This document shows, piece after piece, positions 37,074 through 46,965 of a DNA stretch of 64,000 bases; positions within the stretch are counted from its first letter, which is position 1; the number at the start of each line of letters is the position of its first letter. The stretch spans positions 372,001-436,000 of the forward strand of contig NZ_PXYL01000001.1 of assembly GCF_003012705.1 (NCBI RefSeq), read 5' to 3'. The translations under genes and the position numbers were made by a program. Source of the DNA: Pseudaminobacter soli (ex Li et al. 2025) (GTDB lineage: Bacteria > Pseudomonadota > Alphaproteobacteria > Rhizobiales > Rhizobiaceae). Below the pieces are notes generated by a model. It was not told the origin of the DNA. It worked only from the letters and a program-made list of their open reading frames with translations, and ran no database searches.

Positions 37074-37574
37074 TTGACCGAGCCTACCGATAATTCACGT
37101 CCGCAGCCGCGCCAGGCCAACAAGCGCGGCGCCGCACGCCTTGCCGCCGTGCAGGCCCTCTACCAGATGGACGTTGCAGGCAGCGGCCTGCTTGAAATTA
37201 CCGCCGAATACGAAGCCTTCCGCCTCGGCAAGGAAGTGGACGGCGATCTCTACCGCGAGGCGGACCCGCAGTGGTTCCGCGCCATCCTGGCCGGCGTGGT
37301 CGAAAACCAGAAGACGGTCGACCCGGTCATCCGCCAGGCGCTGACTGACGACTGGCCGCTGTCGCGCCTCGATTCCACGCTGCGCGCAATCCTGCGCGCC
37401 GGCGTCTACGAGCTGATGCAGCGCACCGACGTTCCCGTCGCCGTCATCGTTTCCGAATATGTCGACATCGCCAAGGCCTTCTATGTCGAGGAAGAGCCCA
37501 AGCTGGTTAACGCCGTGCTCGACCGTGTCTCGCGGCGAGTGCGCGGCGAAGGACGCGGCAAGGGCGCATCGTGA
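37074..37574 (+). CDS. nusB: Transcription antitermination factor NusB
   Basis: A 166-residue all-helical NusB ([16 protein letters not shown] near residue 19), which with NusE binds boxA RNA in rRNA antitermination. The start is a TTG at 37074 preceded by GGGAG; no ATG fits the conserved N-terminus. The ribH-nusB order is widespread. It overlaps the MFS gene by four bases (GTGA). Confidence 0.93.
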   Translation: MTEPTDNSRPQPRQANKRGAARLAAVQALYQMDVAGSGLLEITAEYEAFRLGKEVDGDLYREADPQWFRAILAGVVENQKTVDPVIRQALTDDWPLSRLDSTLRAILRAGVYELMQRTDVPVAVIVSEYVDIAKAFYVEEEPKLVNAVLDRVSRRVRGEGRGKGAS

Positions 37575-38794
37575 CGGCGACGGTCGATCGCAGTGCGCGG
37601 CGCACGGCGGTCATTCTCGCCGCCGCGCAGGCTATAGTCGGGTCGGCCTCTCCCATCTCCATTTCGCTGGGCGCGCTGGCCGGCCACTATCTTCTCGACG
37701 TCGACAAGTCGCTGGCCACAGCGCCTGTCACCGGCTTCAATGTCGGTACGGCGATTGGCGCGCTGCCGGCGGCGGCGCTCATCCGCTGGCTTGGTCACCG
37801 CAATGGCTTCATGACCGGAACGCTGGTCACCGGCCTGGGCGGGGCGATTGCGACGGTCGCGCTGTTCCAGATGAATTTCTGGCTGTTTGCGTTCGGCCTC
37901 ATGGCCATCGGCATCGGCAATTCCTTCGTCCAGCAGTTCCGTTTCGCCGCGGCCGACAATGCGCCGCGCGAGTTCCGGGCGCGGGCGATTTCCTTCGTGC
38001 TGGCCGGCGGTATCGTCACCGCCATTCTTGGGCCGCAGATCGTGATCTTCACGCGCGAGCTTTTCGCACCCGTGATGTTCGCCGGCTCTTTCGCGGCGAT
38101 CATGGCGCTGGCCGTCGTCGGCTCGATCATTCTTTCCTTCCTGCGCGTGAAAAACGTCGCTCACAGCCATGCCGCCGATGGCGACACCGGCCGGCCGCTG
38201 ATGCAGATCGTCTCGCAGCCGCGCTTCATCGTGGCGCTTTTGTGCGGCGTCGGCTCCTTCGCGCTGATGACATTCGTCATGACCGGTGCGCCGCTGGCCA
38301 TGGTCGGCTGCGGCTTCTCGCCCGACGAGGCGACGCTGGGCATTTCCTGGCACGTCATGGCCATGTTCGGGCCCAGCTTCTTCACCGGCCGCCTCATCCA
38401 GCGCTTCGGAGCCAGCGCCGTCGTGTCGGTCGGCTTCCTGCTCTTGGTCGGCTGCGCGATTGTGGCGTTGTCGGGCATCGCGCTTTGGCAATTCTGGACG
38501 GCGCTCATCCTGCTCGGGCTTGGCTGGAATTTCGGCTTCATCGGCGCCACCGCGCTGGTCTCCGAAACCTATGAGCCGGCCGAGAAAGGCAAGGTGCAGG
38601 GCTTCCATGACTTCGTCCTGTTCAGCACCGTTGCCTTCGCCTCGCTCATGTCGGGCCGGGTCTACAATGCCCATGGCTGGGAGATGCTGAACTGGATCAT
38701 CTTCCCGGTCGCGGTCATCTGTCTCGGAGCCCTCGGCCTTCTGGTCGTGCGCAAGAAGTTCGCCGCCGCGGCCCCTGCCAGCAGCGAATCCTGA
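37571..38794 (+). CDS. MFS transporter
   Basis: A 407-residue membrane protein with about 12 helices and MFS features such as G-H-R-N-G near residue 76 between helices 2 and 3. The central charged loop (around K-N-V-A-H-S-H) separates two six-helix halves. The GTG start overlaps the nusB stop, so it is probably co-transcribed, but no link to NusB function is implied. Substrate unknown. Confidence 0.85.
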   Translation: MTATVDRSARRTAVILAAAQAIVGSASPISISLGALAGHYLLDVDKSLATAPVTGFNVGTAIGALPAAALIRWLGHRNGFMTGTLVTGLGGAIATVALFQMNFWLFAFGLMAIGIGNSFVQQFRFAAADNAPREFRARAISFVLAGGIVTAILGPQIVIFTRELFAPVMFAGSFAAIMALAVVGSIILSFLRVKNVAHSHAADGDTGRPLMQIVSQPRFIVALLCGVGSFALMTFVMTGAPLAMVGCGFSPDEATLGISWHVMAMFGPSFFTGRLIQRFGASAVVSVGFLLLVGCAIVALSGIALWQFWTALILLGLGWNFGFIGATALVSETYEPAEKGKVQGFHDFVLFSTVAFASLMSGRVYNAHGWEMLNWIIFPVAVICLGALGLLVVRKKFAAAAPASSES

Positions 38795-38801
38795 TCCGCC
38801 T

Positions 38802-39050
38802 CTAGCGCCCGCCATGCGCTGGATAGTCGAGCGTGACTTCCAGCCGAGTGCTGCCGTCGCCTGCTATCCAGCGCCGGCGCAGCAGCACGAATTCGTGGGT
38901 AGCCCCGTCGATTTTGACGGAGACGAGATCGCCCAGCTGGCAATGGGCGGGCAGGGCGGCGGCCAGAATTTTGTCCAAAACTCCTTGCTGGGCTGCATAG
39001 CGCTCGGCCGTGGCCGTCAAGACAACTGACGCATCAGCTGAAGTTGCCAT
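38802..39050 (-). CDS. Hypothetical protein (82 aa)
   Basis: An 82-residue open frame from the ATG at 39050, convergent with the MFS gene. The product is soluble, with an N-terminal helix (A-E-R-Y-A-A-Q-Q-G-V-L-D-K-I-L) and a beta-rich second half (V-S-V-K-I-D-G, F-V-L-L-R-R-R-W, L-E-V-T-L-D-Y-P). Codon use and the compact layout fit a real gene, but there is no strong ribosome site and I recognise no family. A start 22 codons earlier is possible. Confidence 0.5.
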   Translation of the reverse strand: MATSADASVVLTATAERYAAQQGVLDKILAAALPAHCQLGDLVSVKIDGATHEFVLLRRRWIAGDGSTRLEVTLDYPAHGGR

Positions 39051-39114
39051 CACAGATCGACTCGGCACTTTATCGCCTGGGTTTCTGGAAGACCCGAACT
39101 CAGGAGTTTTTGAC

Positions 39115-39609
39115 ATGACCTTCCGCTATTCTAAAATCATTATGTGCCTTTGCCTGGCGGCCTTCGCCTTTCTTGTCGCCTTCGGCAACATAACCGACTA
39201 CGGCTCGAACTACGCCTTCGTTCAGCATGTGCTGAGCATGGACACGACCTTTCCCGGCAACGCGCTGATGTACAGGTCGATCACCAATCCGTCGCTTTGG
39301 ACCGCTGGCTACTGGCTGATCATAATCGGCGAGGGGCTGACCTGCATCCTGTTCCTCATCGCCAGCTGGAGGCTGTGGCAGGCGCGGCATCTGTCGGGCG
39401 CTGCCTTCAACGGAGCAAAGCGATTCGTGGTCGTCGCCGCCACCATGGGCTTTCTCGTCTGGTATTTCGGCTTCATGGTCATTGGCGGCGAATGGTTCGC
39501 CATGTGGCAGTCGCAGACCTGGAACGGCCAGGAGGCGGCGTTCAAGTTCTACATGACGATCCTGGCCGTGCTGATCTTCGTCAACCAGCCGGACGGCGAC
39601 CTCGCTTGA
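39115..39609 (+). CDS. DUF2165 family membrane protein
   Basis: A 164-residue protein with four hydrophobic segments and the DUF2165 hallmarks: F-G-N-I-T-D-Y near residue 25, a conserved loop with M-D-T-T-F-P-G-N, and W-F-A-M-W-Q-S-Q-x-W-N-G-Q near the C-terminus. The ATG at 39115 has AGGAG at 39102-39106. Function unknown. Confidence 0.87.
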   Translation: MTFRYSKIIMCLCLAAFAFLVAFGNITDYGSNYAFVQHVLSMDTTFPGNALMYRSITNPSLWTAGYWLIIIGEGLTCILFLIASWRLWQARHLSGAAFNGAKRFVVVAATMGFLVWYFGFMVIGGEWFAMWQSQTWNGQEAAFKFYMTILAVLIFVNQPDGDLA

Positions 39610-39851
39610 TACGTGCCGACAGGCTTGCACCGATTCGCCCATGGCGAGTGCGCATTGCGTCCGCCAAGGGCATTTGCCGCGCCCAAACAGGCACAAAGCG
39701 GCGATTCCCGAACCAAAATGCTAACAGGCCTTGACGTGGCGTAACCCGTTTCGCACAAATTGTGACAGACCGTGCGGCGTATGGTCGCCGGTCGCAACCG
39801 CGTGGCCCGGGGAGGGGTTCTACCGGGCCCACAATCAGGGAAGATCGGCAT

Positions 39852-41990
39852 ATGACAATGCTATACGTCGTCATTGCCTGCGGCCTGCTCTCTGTCCTCT
39901 ATGCCATTCTGGCTACACGGTCGGTGCTCGCCTCCGACCAGGGCAACGCACGCATGCAGGAAATATCCGCTGCCATCCGGGAGGGGGCACAGGCATATCT
40001 TGCGCGTCAGTACACGACCATTGCCATGGTGGGCGTGGTGGTTTTCCTTCTCGCATGGTGGCTGCTATCGGCTACAGCAGCGATCGGTTTCCTGATCGGC
40101 GCCGTGCTCTCCGGCACCGCCGGCTTCATCGGTATGCATGTTTCGGTCCGCGCCAATGTGCGCACCGCACAGGCCGCCTCCAACAGCCTCGCGGCCGGCC
40201 TCGACATCGCCTTCAAGTCCGGTGCCATCACCGGCATGCTGGTGGCGGGTCTCGCGCTGCTCGGCGTCTCCGTCTACTACTGGGTCCTCACCGGCCCGAT
40301 GGGCCTTGCGCCGGACAGCCGCGTCGTCATCGACTCGCTGGTGTCGCTGGGCTTCGGCGCGTCGCTGATCTCGATCTTCGCGCGTCTGGGCGGCGGCATC
40401 TTCACCAAGGGCGCTGACGTCGGTGGTGATCTCGTCGGCAAGGTCGAGGCGGGCATCCCCGAGGACGATCCGCGCAACCCTGCAACCATCGCCGACAATG
40501 TGGGCGACAATGTCGGCGACTGCGCCGGCATGGCAGCCGACCTGTTCGAGACCTATGCGGTGACGGTCGTCGCCACCATGGTGCTCGGCGCTATCTTCTT
40601 CGGCGGCACGGCGGTGCTGCAGAATGTGATGCTCTATCCGCTGGTGATCTGCGGCGCCTGCATCGTCACCTCGATCATCGGCACTTATTTCGTCAAGCTC
40701 GGTGCGAACGGCTCGATCATGGGCGCCCTCTACAGGGGGCTGGTCGTCACCGGCATCCTGTCCATTCTCGGCCTCGCGGTGGCGACCTCGCTGACCGTCG
40801 GCTGGGGCGAGATCGGTACTGCCGGCGGCAGTACTATCGTGGGTAGCAGCCTGTTCACCTGCGGCATCATCGGCTTGATCGTCACGGGCCTGATCGTAGT
40901 CATCACCGAATACTACACCGGCACGGGCAAGCGCCCGGTGGTGTCGATCGCGCAGGCGTCGGTCACCGGCCACGGCACCAATGTCATCCAGGGCCTTGCA
41001 GTCTCGCTGGAAGCGACGGCGCTGCCGGCCATCGTCATCGTTGCCGGTATCATCACCACCTACCAGCTCGCCGGGCTTTACGGCACGGCGATCGCGGTCA
41101 CCACCATGCTCGGCCTTGCCGGCATGATCGTGGCGCTCGACGCCTTCGGCCCGGTCACCGACAATGCCGGCGGCATTGCCGAAATGGCCGGCCTGCCCAA
41201 GGAAGTGCGCCACTCCACCGACGCGCTTGATGCGGTCGGCAACACCACCAAGGCGGTGACCAAGGGCTATGCAATCGGCTCGGCCGGTCTCGGCGCGCTG
41301 GTGCTGTTCGCGGCCTATTCAAACGACCTGCGTTACTTCGCGGCCAATGGCGACAAGTTCCCGTACTTCCAGGGCATTGGTGAGATCTCCTTCGATCTTT
41401 CCAACCCCTACGTCGTTGCCGGCCTGCTGATCGGCGGCCTCATCCCCTACCTGTTCGGCGGCATCGCCATGACGGCGGTCGGCCGCGCGGCCGGGTCGAT
41501 CGTGGAGGAGGTGCGCCGGCAGTTCCGAGAGGATCCGGGCATCATGAAGGGTACCTCCAAGCCCGACTATGCCCGCGCGGTCGATATTCTGACCAAGGCG
41601 GCGATCAAGGAAATGATTATCCCGTCGCTGCTGCCGGTGCTGGCACCGATCGTCGTCTATTTCGGCGTGCTGCTGATCTCGGGCTCCAAAGCTTCCGCTT
41701 TCGCGGCGCTCGGCGCCTCGCTGCTCGGCGTCATCGTCAACGGCCTGTTCGTCGCCATCTCGATGACCTCCGGCGGCGGCGCCTGGGACAATGCCAAGAA
41801 GTCGTTCGAGGATGGTTTTTCCGACAAGAACGGCGTCAAGCACCTCAAGGGCTCGGAGGCGCACAAGGCTTCCGTCACCGGCGACACGGTCGGCGACCCC
41901 TACAAGGACACCGCCGGCCCTGCGGTGAACCCGGCGATCAAGATCACTAACATCGTCGCGCTTCTTCTCCTGGCGGTGCTGGCACACTGA
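39852..41990 (+). CDS. hppA: Membrane-bound proton-translocating pyrophosphatase
   Basis: A 712-residue integral membrane pyrophosphatase with about 16 helices that couples PPi hydrolysis to proton pumping. The substrate motifs are present: [18 protein letters not shown] and D-N-V-G-D-N-V-G-D near residue 215. The potassium-site segment reads [10 protein letters not shown], with lysine where K+-dependent enzymes have alanine, so it should be K+-independent. The ATG at 39852 follows AGGGAAGA. A strong terminator follows. Confidence 0.96.
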   Translation: MTMLYVVIACGLLSVLYAILATRSVLASDQGNARMQEISAAIREGAQAYLARQYTTIAMVGVVVFLLAWWLLSATAAIGFLIGAVLSGTAGFIGMHVSVRANVRTAQAASNSLAAGLDIAFKSGAITGMLVAGLALLGVSVYYWVLTGPMGLAPDSRVVIDSLVSLGFGASLISIFARLGGGIFTKGADVGGDLVGKVEAGIPEDDPRNPATIADNVGDNVGDCAGMAADLFETYAVTVVATMVLGAIFFGGTAVLQNVMLYPLVICGACIVTSIIGTYFVKLGANGSIMGALYRGLVVTGILSILGLAVATSLTVGWGEIGTAGGSTIVGSSLFTCGIIGLIVTGLIVVITEYYTGTGKRPVVSIAQASVTGHGTNVIQGLAVSLEATALPAIVIVAGIITTYQLAGLYGTAIAVTTMLGLAGMIVALDAFGPVTDNAGGIAEMAGLPKEVRHSTDALDAVGNTTKAVTKGYAIGSAGLGALVLFAAYSNDLRYFAANGDKFPYFQGIGEISFDLSNPYVVAGLLIGGLIPYLFGGIAMTAVGRAAGSIVEEVRRQFREDPGIMKGTSKPDYARAVDILTKAAIKEMIIPSLLPVLAPIVVYFGVLLISGSKASAFAALGASLLGVIVNGLFVAISMTSGGGAWDNAKKSFEDGFSDKNGVKHLKGSEAHKASVTGDTVGDPYKDTAGPAVNPAIKITNIVALLLLAVLAH

Positions 41991-42011
41991 TCCCGCAAAC
42001 AGCCTAGAGAC

Positions 42012-42043
42012 AAAAAAACCCGCGGAGCGATCCGCGGGTTTTT
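42012..42043. terminator. Bidirectional terminator between hppA and bamE
   Basis: A perfect stem AACCCGCGGA/TCCGCGGGTT with a GCGA loop, flanked by a run of seven A on the left and five T on the right. It can serve hppA on the plus strand and, read in the other direction, the convergent bamE. Confidence 0.9.
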
Positions 42044-42068
42044 CGTATCCCTAGAGAAAACAGAGGGC

Positions 42069-42593
42069 TTAGCTGCCGGTGGGGCCGCCGCCACCGCCGC
42101 CGATCGGCAGGCTGGGTTTGGCGCCGCCGGTAATGAGCCGGCCGATGAAGGTCTCGTCCTTGCCGCCCGTGGGGGTGGTGCGCGAGATGAAATCGAAGAC
42201 CTTGCCGTCCTTCAGGCCGTAATTCGCGATCTGGGTCACGCGTCCGTCATGGCCGAAATAGACGGCGAGGATGCGCTGGTCGACCAGATGCGGGTTCATG
42301 AAGGCGACCGGGCGCTTGCGCGTCTGCGAGATGTAATAGAACACCTCGTTGTCGAAGGTCGCGGTCGTCGAAGGGCTGCCGAGCGAAAGCAGAACCTGCT
42401 CGCGGCTGGAGCCGACCGGAACCTGCTCGATCTGCTGCTGGTCGATCACATAGCCCTGCGTCAGGGTTTCGCCAGGTGTCAGGCCGTCCAGGGATTTGGA
42501 CGCATTGCAGCCGGAAAGGGTCGCCGCGGCAAGCACCGTGGCCGCCCCGATCAGCGCAGGCGAAGAGATGGTCTTGAATTTCAGCGAGTCCAA
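42069..42593 (-). CDS. bamE: Outer membrane assembly factor BamE (SmpA/OmlA lipoprotein)
   Basis: About 174 residues. An N-terminal lipoprotein signal ends in L-S-G-C, then a BamE domain with G-T-S-R-E-Q-V-L-L-S-L-G-S-P-like spacing (here V-G-S-S-R-E-Q-V-L-L-S-L-G-S-P) and F-Y-Y-I-S-Q-T. The tail is Gly-rich. BamE is part of the complex that inserts outer-membrane barrels. AAGGAG is followed by three TTG codons; the third (42593), six bases from it, is the best-spaced start. The frame stays open far upstream but antisense to the next gene. Confidence 0.88.
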   Translation of the reverse strand: MDSLKFKTISSPALIGAATVLAAATLSGCNASKSLDGLTPGETLTQGYVIDQQQIEQVPVGSSREQVLLSLGSPSTTATFDNEVFYYISQTRKRPVAFMNPHLVDQRILAVYFGHDGRVTQIANYGLKDGKVFDFISRTTPTGGKDETFIGRLITGGAKPSLPIGGGGGGPTGS

Positions 42594-42719
42594 CAACAAC
42601 TCCTTCAAATCACTTCTGGCGCCCGCACCTTGCACAGAGCCGCAAAACCGGTAAACCAGCTTGCGCGCCGATGCAACAAGCCCACGCCGTGAAACGGTTC
42701 CCCATGGAGGATGTCCCTC

Positions 42720-43259
42720 ATGTTCCAGCGCCTGTTCGGCCGCGAACGTCACAATAGAACGATCACCGATGCCCTCTATGCCGAAATCGTGGCAGCCGCG
42801 CGGCAGCCGTATTTTTATTCGGACTGGGACGCGCCGGACACGCCGCTTGGCCGCTTCGAGATGCTGGGGCTGCACATGTTCCTGTTCCAGCACCGCCTGC
42901 ACGACGAGACCGGCGCCGCGCGCGAGATCGCTCAGGTCCTGATCGACGAGTTCTTTGCCGACGTCGAGCACTCCCTGCGGGACCTCGGAATCGGCGACAT
43001 GGGCGTGCCCAAGCGCATGAAGAAGCTGGCGCGCATGTATTACGGCCGCACCGCGGCCTATGGAGATGCGCTGGAGCGCGGCGACCGGGCAGCACTTGGC
43101 GAAGCGCTCAAGCGCAACATCCGTCCCGACAGCGAATCCTGGCCTCAGGTCGATTTTCTTGCCGGCTATGTTATGGACGCCGACAAGCTGCTTTCGGAGC
43201 AGCCTTCGGAAGCCATCTTGGCGGGGACGATCCGGTTTCCGGTCGCTGGCGCCGCCTGA
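42720..43259 (+). CDS. Ubiquinol-cytochrome c chaperone (CBP3-like)
   Basis: A 179-residue protein of the CBP3/UQCC1 chaperone family, which in mitochondria assists cytochrome b assembly of the bc1 complex. Recognisable pieces are L-G-R-F-E-M-L-G-L-H-M-F-L near residue 45 and D-L-G-I-G-D-M-G-V-P-K-R-M-K-K near 98, followed by a helical C-terminal half. GGAGG lies nine bases before the ATG at 42720; an ATG three codons earlier is too close. Divergent from bamE. Confidence 0.87.
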   Translation: MFQRLFGRERHNRTITDALYAEIVAAARQPYFYSDWDAPDTPLGRFEMLGLHMFLFQHRLHDETGAAREIAQVLIDEFFADVEHSLRDLGIGDMGVPKRMKKLARMYYGRTAAYGDALERGDRAALGEALKRNIRPDSESWPQVDFLAGYVMDADKLLSEQPSEAILAGTIRFPVAGAA

Positions 43260-43262
43260 CAG

Positions 43263-43377
43263 CACGATCCCGAACCGAAGGTCCGCGTCAGCGAAAGTTG
43301 CAGGCTTTTCGGACAAGATCATGCTTCAAAACAAAATGTTAGAGCGAGATTGCGATTCAGGCAGCAGGAATCTCGCT
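43263..43377. repeat. Rhizobial intergenic repeat upstream of yceD
   Basis: The stretch has the two-part layout of a repeat I recall from Mesorhizobium genomes: a left half with CGATCCCGAA...CTTTTCGGACAAGATCATGC, and a right half TTAGAGCGAGATT...AATCTCGCT whose nine-base arms (43343-43351 and 43369-43377) are perfect complements with a 17-base loop. A truncated left half recurs at 46822-46858. It ends 16 bases before the yceD start, so it lies in that gene's leader. Confidence 0.55.
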
Positions 43378-43393
43378 ATGGAAGGAACCCATC

Positions 43394-43954
43394 ATGCATC
43401 ATGAAGAACAGATCAAAAGCCCGGTTTCCTTCGATGTCCATGTCTCCCGGATGCCGCAGAAGGGGCTTCCGGTGGTGATCGAGGCGAATGAGAAGCAGCG
43501 CGCGGCACTGGCCGAAGCCCACGGCCTCGAAGCCGTCGAGCGTTTCCGCGCCGAACTCCTGGTCACCGCCTGGAAGCGCAATGGCGTGAAGGTGGCCGGC
43601 CAGGTCGAGGCCGACATCGTGCAGTCCTGCGTGGTGACGCTGGAGCCGATCGAAAGCCACATTTCCGAGGAAGTGTCGGGGCTGTTCCTGCCCGACGATT
43701 CCAAGCTTGGGCGCGAAGGTTTCGAGACCGCCGGAGAGATACTGCTCAGCGCCGACGGCCCGGACAGCCCGGAACTTTTTTCCGGCGACACGATCGATGT
43801 CGGCGCATTGGCGGAAGAATTTTTCGGTCTGGGAATCGATCCCTATCCGCGCAAGGCCGGCGCCGAACTGCAGAAGAAGTCGGATGAAGCGCCGGACGAG
43901 CCGGTCGAAGGCGAATTTCAGCGGAAGCTGAAGTCTCTCATCGATAAATCCTGA
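43394..43954 (+). CDS. yceD: DUF177 family protein (YceD), 23S rRNA accumulation factor
   Basis: A 186-residue protein of the DUF177/YceD family, acidic overall, with the conserved C-x-V-T-L-E-P region (Q-S-C-V-V-T-L-E-P-I near residue 77) and the D-x-G-x-L-x-E-E motif near residue 136. In many bacteria it precedes rpmF-plsX; here plsX follows but rpmF is absent. The E. coli homologue is needed for 23S rRNA accumulation. A GGAAGGAA site precedes the ATG. Confidence 0.87.
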   Translation: MHHEEQIKSPVSFDVHVSRMPQKGLPVVIEANEKQRAALAEAHGLEAVERFRAELLVTAWKRNGVKVAGQVEADIVQSCVVTLEPIESHISEEVSGLFLPDDSKLGREGFETAGEILLSADGPDSPELFSGDTIDVGALAEEFFGLGIDPYPRKAGAELQKKSDEAPDEPVEGEFQRKLKSLIDKS

Positions 43955-44062
43955 ACACTCACTGCCGCTTTGCGATAATGTCGGTTGTGCCTTGCCTCAA
44001 AACCGCTATTTTCGCCAAGCTTTAGCAAGCCTCGCCTTTCGACCAACGAGAGTAAAGACCGA

Positions 44063-45130
44063 GTGATAAGGATTTCCATCGATGCCATGGGCGGCGACCA
44101 CGGACCCGCGGTTGTCATTCCAGCGCTTTTGGCTGTCGCAACGCGCCGCAGCGACGTGCGCTTTGTGGTTTTCGGACGTGAGGACGTCGTTCGTCCCGAG
44201 CTGAACAAATATCCCAAGCTCGCCGACATCGTGGAATTCCATCACTGCGACGTGGCAGTGCGCATGGATGACAAGCCGAGCCAGGCGCTGCGCCATGGCC
44301 GTCGCGTCTCCTCCATGTGGCGCGCCATCGATGCGGTTAAGAACGGCGAGGCCGACGCCTGCATTTCCGCCGGCAACACCGGCGCGCTGATGGCGATGTC
44401 GAAGTTCTGCCTGCGCACCATGGCCACCATCGATCGGCCGGCGATTGCCGCGATCTGGCCGACGATGCGCGGCGAAAGCGTGGTGCTCGATGTCGGCGCC
44501 ACCATCGGCGCCGATGCGCACCAGCTCGTCGATTTCGCGATTCTCGGTACCGGCATGGCCCGCGCGCTCTTCGGCATGGAGCGGCCGACGGTCGGCCTGC
44601 TCAATGTCGGCGTCGAAGAGGTCAAGGGCCAGGAAGAGGTCAAGGACGCTGGGCGCCTCCTGCGCGAGGCCGGCAAGATGGCGATGGACTATCGCGGCTT
44701 CGTCGAGGGCGACGATATCGGCCGCGGCACGGTCGACGTGGTGGTGACCGAAGGCTTTGCCGGCAACATCGCGCTCAAGACCGCCGAAGGCACCGCACGC
44801 CAGATCGGCGAATATCTGCGCGCCGCGATGAGCCGCACGCTGATGGCCAAGATCGGCTATCTCTTCGCCAAGAGTGCATTCACCCGCCTGCGTGAGAAGA
44901 TGGACGTGCGCCGCGCCAATGGCGGCGTCTTCCTCGGCCTCAACGGCATTGTGGTGAAGAGCCACGGCGGCACGGACGCCGAAGGATTCGCCGCGGCGAT
45001 CGAACTTGGCTACGACATGGTAAGAAACAGACTGCTGGACCGGATCGAGGCTGACCTCGACCTGTTCCACGCGCGCCGCCCGCTGTCGTCCTCCAGGTCG
45101 ACCGAGTTCGCGGACGACAGCAACGAATAG
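44063..45130 (+). CDS. plsX: Phosphate acyltransferase PlsX
   Basis: A 355-residue enzyme that makes acyl-phosphate from acyl-ACP for phospholipid synthesis. The N-terminal signature [12 protein letters not shown] and S-A-G-N-T-G-A-L-M are intact. A GTG at 44063 is chosen because the conserved start [10 protein letters not shown] follows directly; upstream codons in the frame have no family similarity. It is followed eight bases later by fabH. Confidence 0.95.
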   Translation: MIRISIDAMGGDHGPAVVIPALLAVATRRSDVRFVVFGREDVVRPELNKYPKLADIVEFHHCDVAVRMDDKPSQALRHGRRVSSMWRAIDAVKNGEADACISAGNTGALMAMSKFCLRTMATIDRPAIAAIWPTMRGESVVLDVGATIGADAHQLVDFAILGTGMARALFGMERPTVGLLNVGVEEVKGQEEVKDAGRLLREAGKMAMDYRGFVEGDDIGRGTVDVVVTEGFAGNIALKTAEGTARQIGEYLRAAMSRTLMAKIGYLFAKSAFTRLREKMDVRRANGGVFLGLNGIVVKSHGGTDAEGFAAAIELGYDMVRNRLLDRIEADLDLFHARRPLSSSRSTEFADDSNE

Positions 45131-45138
45131 GAATTTCA

Positions 45139-46110
45139 ATGATCAGATCGATTGTGCGTGGCGTAGGATCCTCGCTGCCGCGCCGCATCATGAAGAATGC
45201 CGATTTCGAGGGCGTGGTCGAAACCTCGGACGAGTGGATCGCGCAGCGAACCGGCATTCGCCAGCGTCACATCGCAGCCGATGACGAAACGACCGCCTCG
45301 CTCGGCGAGGCAGCGGCGCGCGCGGCCCTTGCCGATGCTGGCCTGACGCCCGCTGACATCGACGTGATCGTTTTGGCAACCTCCACGCCCAACAACACCT
45401 TCCCGGCCACGGCCGTCGAGATCCAGAACCGGCTCGGCATGCATCACGGCTTTGCCTTCGACATGCAGGCAGTGTGCTCGGGCTTCGTCTATGCCGTCAC
45501 CACGGCCGATCTCTATATCCGCAGCGGCATGGCCAAGCGGGTGCTGGTGATCGGCTCGGAAACCTTCTCGCGCATTCTCGACTGGACCGACCGCTCGACC
45601 TGCGTGCTGTTCGGCGACGGCGCCGGCGCGCTGGTGCTGGAGGCAGGCGAGGGCGAGGGCACGATCGCCGACCGCGGCATTCTGGCGGCGGCGCTGCGTT
45701 CCGACGGCGTGCACAAGGATAAGCTCTATGTCGACGGCGGCCCGTCGACCACGGGTACTGTCGGGCATCTGCGCATGGAAGGCCGCGAGGTCTTCAAGCA
45801 TGCGGTTGGCATGATCACCGATGTCATTGAGGCGACCTTCGCGCAGGCCGGCATCACGGCCGACGATCTCGACTGGTTCGTGCCGCACCAGGCCAACAAG
45901 CGCATCATCGATGCGTCGGCCAAAAAACTCGGCATTGCCGAGGAAAAGGCGGTGGTCACGGTCAACCTGCACGGCAACACCTCCGCCGCCTCGGTGCCGC
46001 TGGCGCTTTCGGTGGCGGTTGCGGACGGCCGCATCAAGAAGGGCGACCTGGTGCTGCTCGAGGCCATGGGCGGCGGCTTCACCTGGGGCGCGGTGCTGCT
46101 GCGCTGGTAA
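45139..46110 (+). CDS. fabH: 3-oxoacyl-ACP synthase III
   Basis: A 323-residue KAS III that starts fatty acid synthesis from acyl-CoA and malonyl-ACP. The triad is present: Cys in D-M-Q-A-V-C-S-G-F near residue 113, His in W-F-V-P-H-Q-A-N near 250, and Asn in N-L-H-G-N-T-S-A-A near 280. Co-transcribed with plsX and the yceD region. Confidence 0.96.
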   Translation: MIRSIVRGVGSSLPRRIMKNADFEGVVETSDEWIAQRTGIRQRHIAADDETTASLGEAAARAALADAGLTPADIDVIVLATSTPNNTFPATAVEIQNRLGMHHGFAFDMQAVCSGFVYAVTTADLYIRSGMAKRVLVIGSETFSRILDWTDRSTCVLFGDGAGALVLEAGEGEGTIADRGILAAALRSDGVHKDKLYVDGGPSTTGTVGHLRMEGREVFKHAVGMITDVIEATFAQAGITADDLDWFVPHQANKRIIDASAKKLGIAEEKAVVTVNLHGNTSAASVPLALSVAVADGRIKKGDLVLLEAMGGGFTWGAVLLRW

Positions 46111-46123
46111 GTGCCGCAAGCCG

Positions 46124-46150
46124 ACGGGGCGCGCTTGGTTGCGCCCCGTT
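46124..46150 (+). terminator. Hairpin after fabH
   Basis: Perfect nine-pair stem ACGGGGCGC/GCGCCCCGT with an eight-base loop, 13 bases after the fabH stop. No T run follows, so it may be an attenuating or 3'-end stabilising hairpin rather than a full terminator. Confidence 0.5.
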
Positions 46151-46315
46151 ATAGGACAGCGGCAGTAACCCTTTCCGACATGCCGGCAACGGCGAAAACG
46201 ATTCAAAATCAATCGGAAAGAGCTAAAGTTCTGTCCTTGACCTAGGCGGGCCAATTTTCTAACGTCATTGATATCGTTTTGAATTTTCATCGCCTCTAGG
46301 ATGGTTGCTGCACCC

Positions 46316-46642
46316 ATGGCGGCAAAGACAATTACACGCGCCGACCTCGCCGAAGCAGTCTACCGCAAGGTTGGGCTTTCCCGCACCGAATCCGCGCAAC
46401 TGGTTGAATTCGTCCTCGACGAGATCTGCGAGGCGATCGTGCGCGGCGAAACCGTCAAGCTCTCGTCCTTCGCCACCTTCCACGTGCGCGACAAGAACGA
46501 GCGCGTCGGCCGCAATCCCAAGACCGGCGAGGAAGTGCCGATCCTGCCGCGCCGGGTCATGACGTTCAAGGCGTCGAACGTGCTGAAAAGCCGTATCCTG
46601 CGCGCGCACCAGAACCCCAAGAACAAGACGGGCGGCAAATAA
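46316..46642 (+). CDS. ihfA: Integration host factor subunit alpha
   Basis: A 108-residue HU/IHF-family DNA-bending protein with the arm region [17 protein letters not shown] and the N-terminal T-R-A-D-L-A-E-A-V typical of IHF alpha. IHF-alpha next to a merR-type gene and after fabH is the standard alphaproteobacterial order. The ATG at 46316 begins the conserved part; an ATG at 46301 would add five residues. Confidence 0.95.
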   Translation: MAAKTITRADLAEAVYRKVGLSRTESAQLVEFVLDEICEAIVRGETVKLSSFATFHVRDKNERVGRNPKTGEEVPILPRRVMTFKASNVLKSRILRAHQNPKNKTGGK

Positions 46643-46821
46643 GCGGCCGCCTTCGCTTTCATCGCGCCGGTCGGCAATCCGACCTCTGGTTGATAACCGA
46701 AAGGCCGGCTTGTGCCGGTCTTGAATGTTGGCGCACAAATCGCTGAAATATAGTACGAATCGGTTTCCGGGCGTGATTTCCCGCAGCTGGATCGGTTTGG
46801 CTGCAGCGTCGCGCTCGCGGC

Positions 46822-46858
46822 CATGATCCCGAACCCGGCGACGGGTTTTCGGAAAATC
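46822..46858. repeat. Truncated copy of the rhizobial intergenic repeat
   Basis: The segment CATGATCCCGAA...GGGTTTTCGGAAAA matches the left half of the repeat at 43263-43377 (GATCCCGAA...CTTTTCGGACAA). The right hairpin half is missing. Confidence 0.4.
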
Positions 46859-46909
46859 CCGGCCGAACAACAGGTTAGGGCCCGTTCGGCAAGACGGGTT
46901 CTTGGAGAC

Positions 46910-46947
46910 TAGGCCGCATCGCGAAGCATTCGCGAATCTACGGCCTA
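46910..46947. promoter_or_regulatory. Nested palindrome upstream of the merR-type gene
   Basis: Outer arms TAGGCCG (46910-46916) and CGGCCTA (46941-46947) enclose inner arms CGCGAA-GCA-TTCGCG (46920-46934). Both dyads are perfect but their centres differ by about one and a half bases. The element ends 18 bases before the ATG, so it could be an operator or an RNA hairpin in the leader. Confidence 0.5.
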
Positions 46948-46965
46948 TGAGCGAGGGTTGCGCCC

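Larger units (their letters stand above)
46643..46965. other. ihfA-merR intergenic region
   Basis: These 323 bases contain no tRNA or gene that I can recognise. They hold a short hairpin (GCCGGC-TTGT-GCCGG, near 46704), a truncated copy of the Mesorhizobium-type repeat (46822-46858), and a nested palindrome just before the merR gene (46910-46947). Confidence 0.55.

Noticed and set aside
42600-43322. N-terminal extension of BamE up to 43322
   Set aside because: The extension is antisense to the CBP3-like gene; the lipoprotein signal and ribosome site put the start at the TTG near 42593.
46643-46965. Possible tRNA gene near ihfA/merR, where some alphaproteobacteria carry tRNA-Pro
   Set aside because: No cloverleaf with the conserved T-arm GTTCGAATC or acceptor pairing was found.
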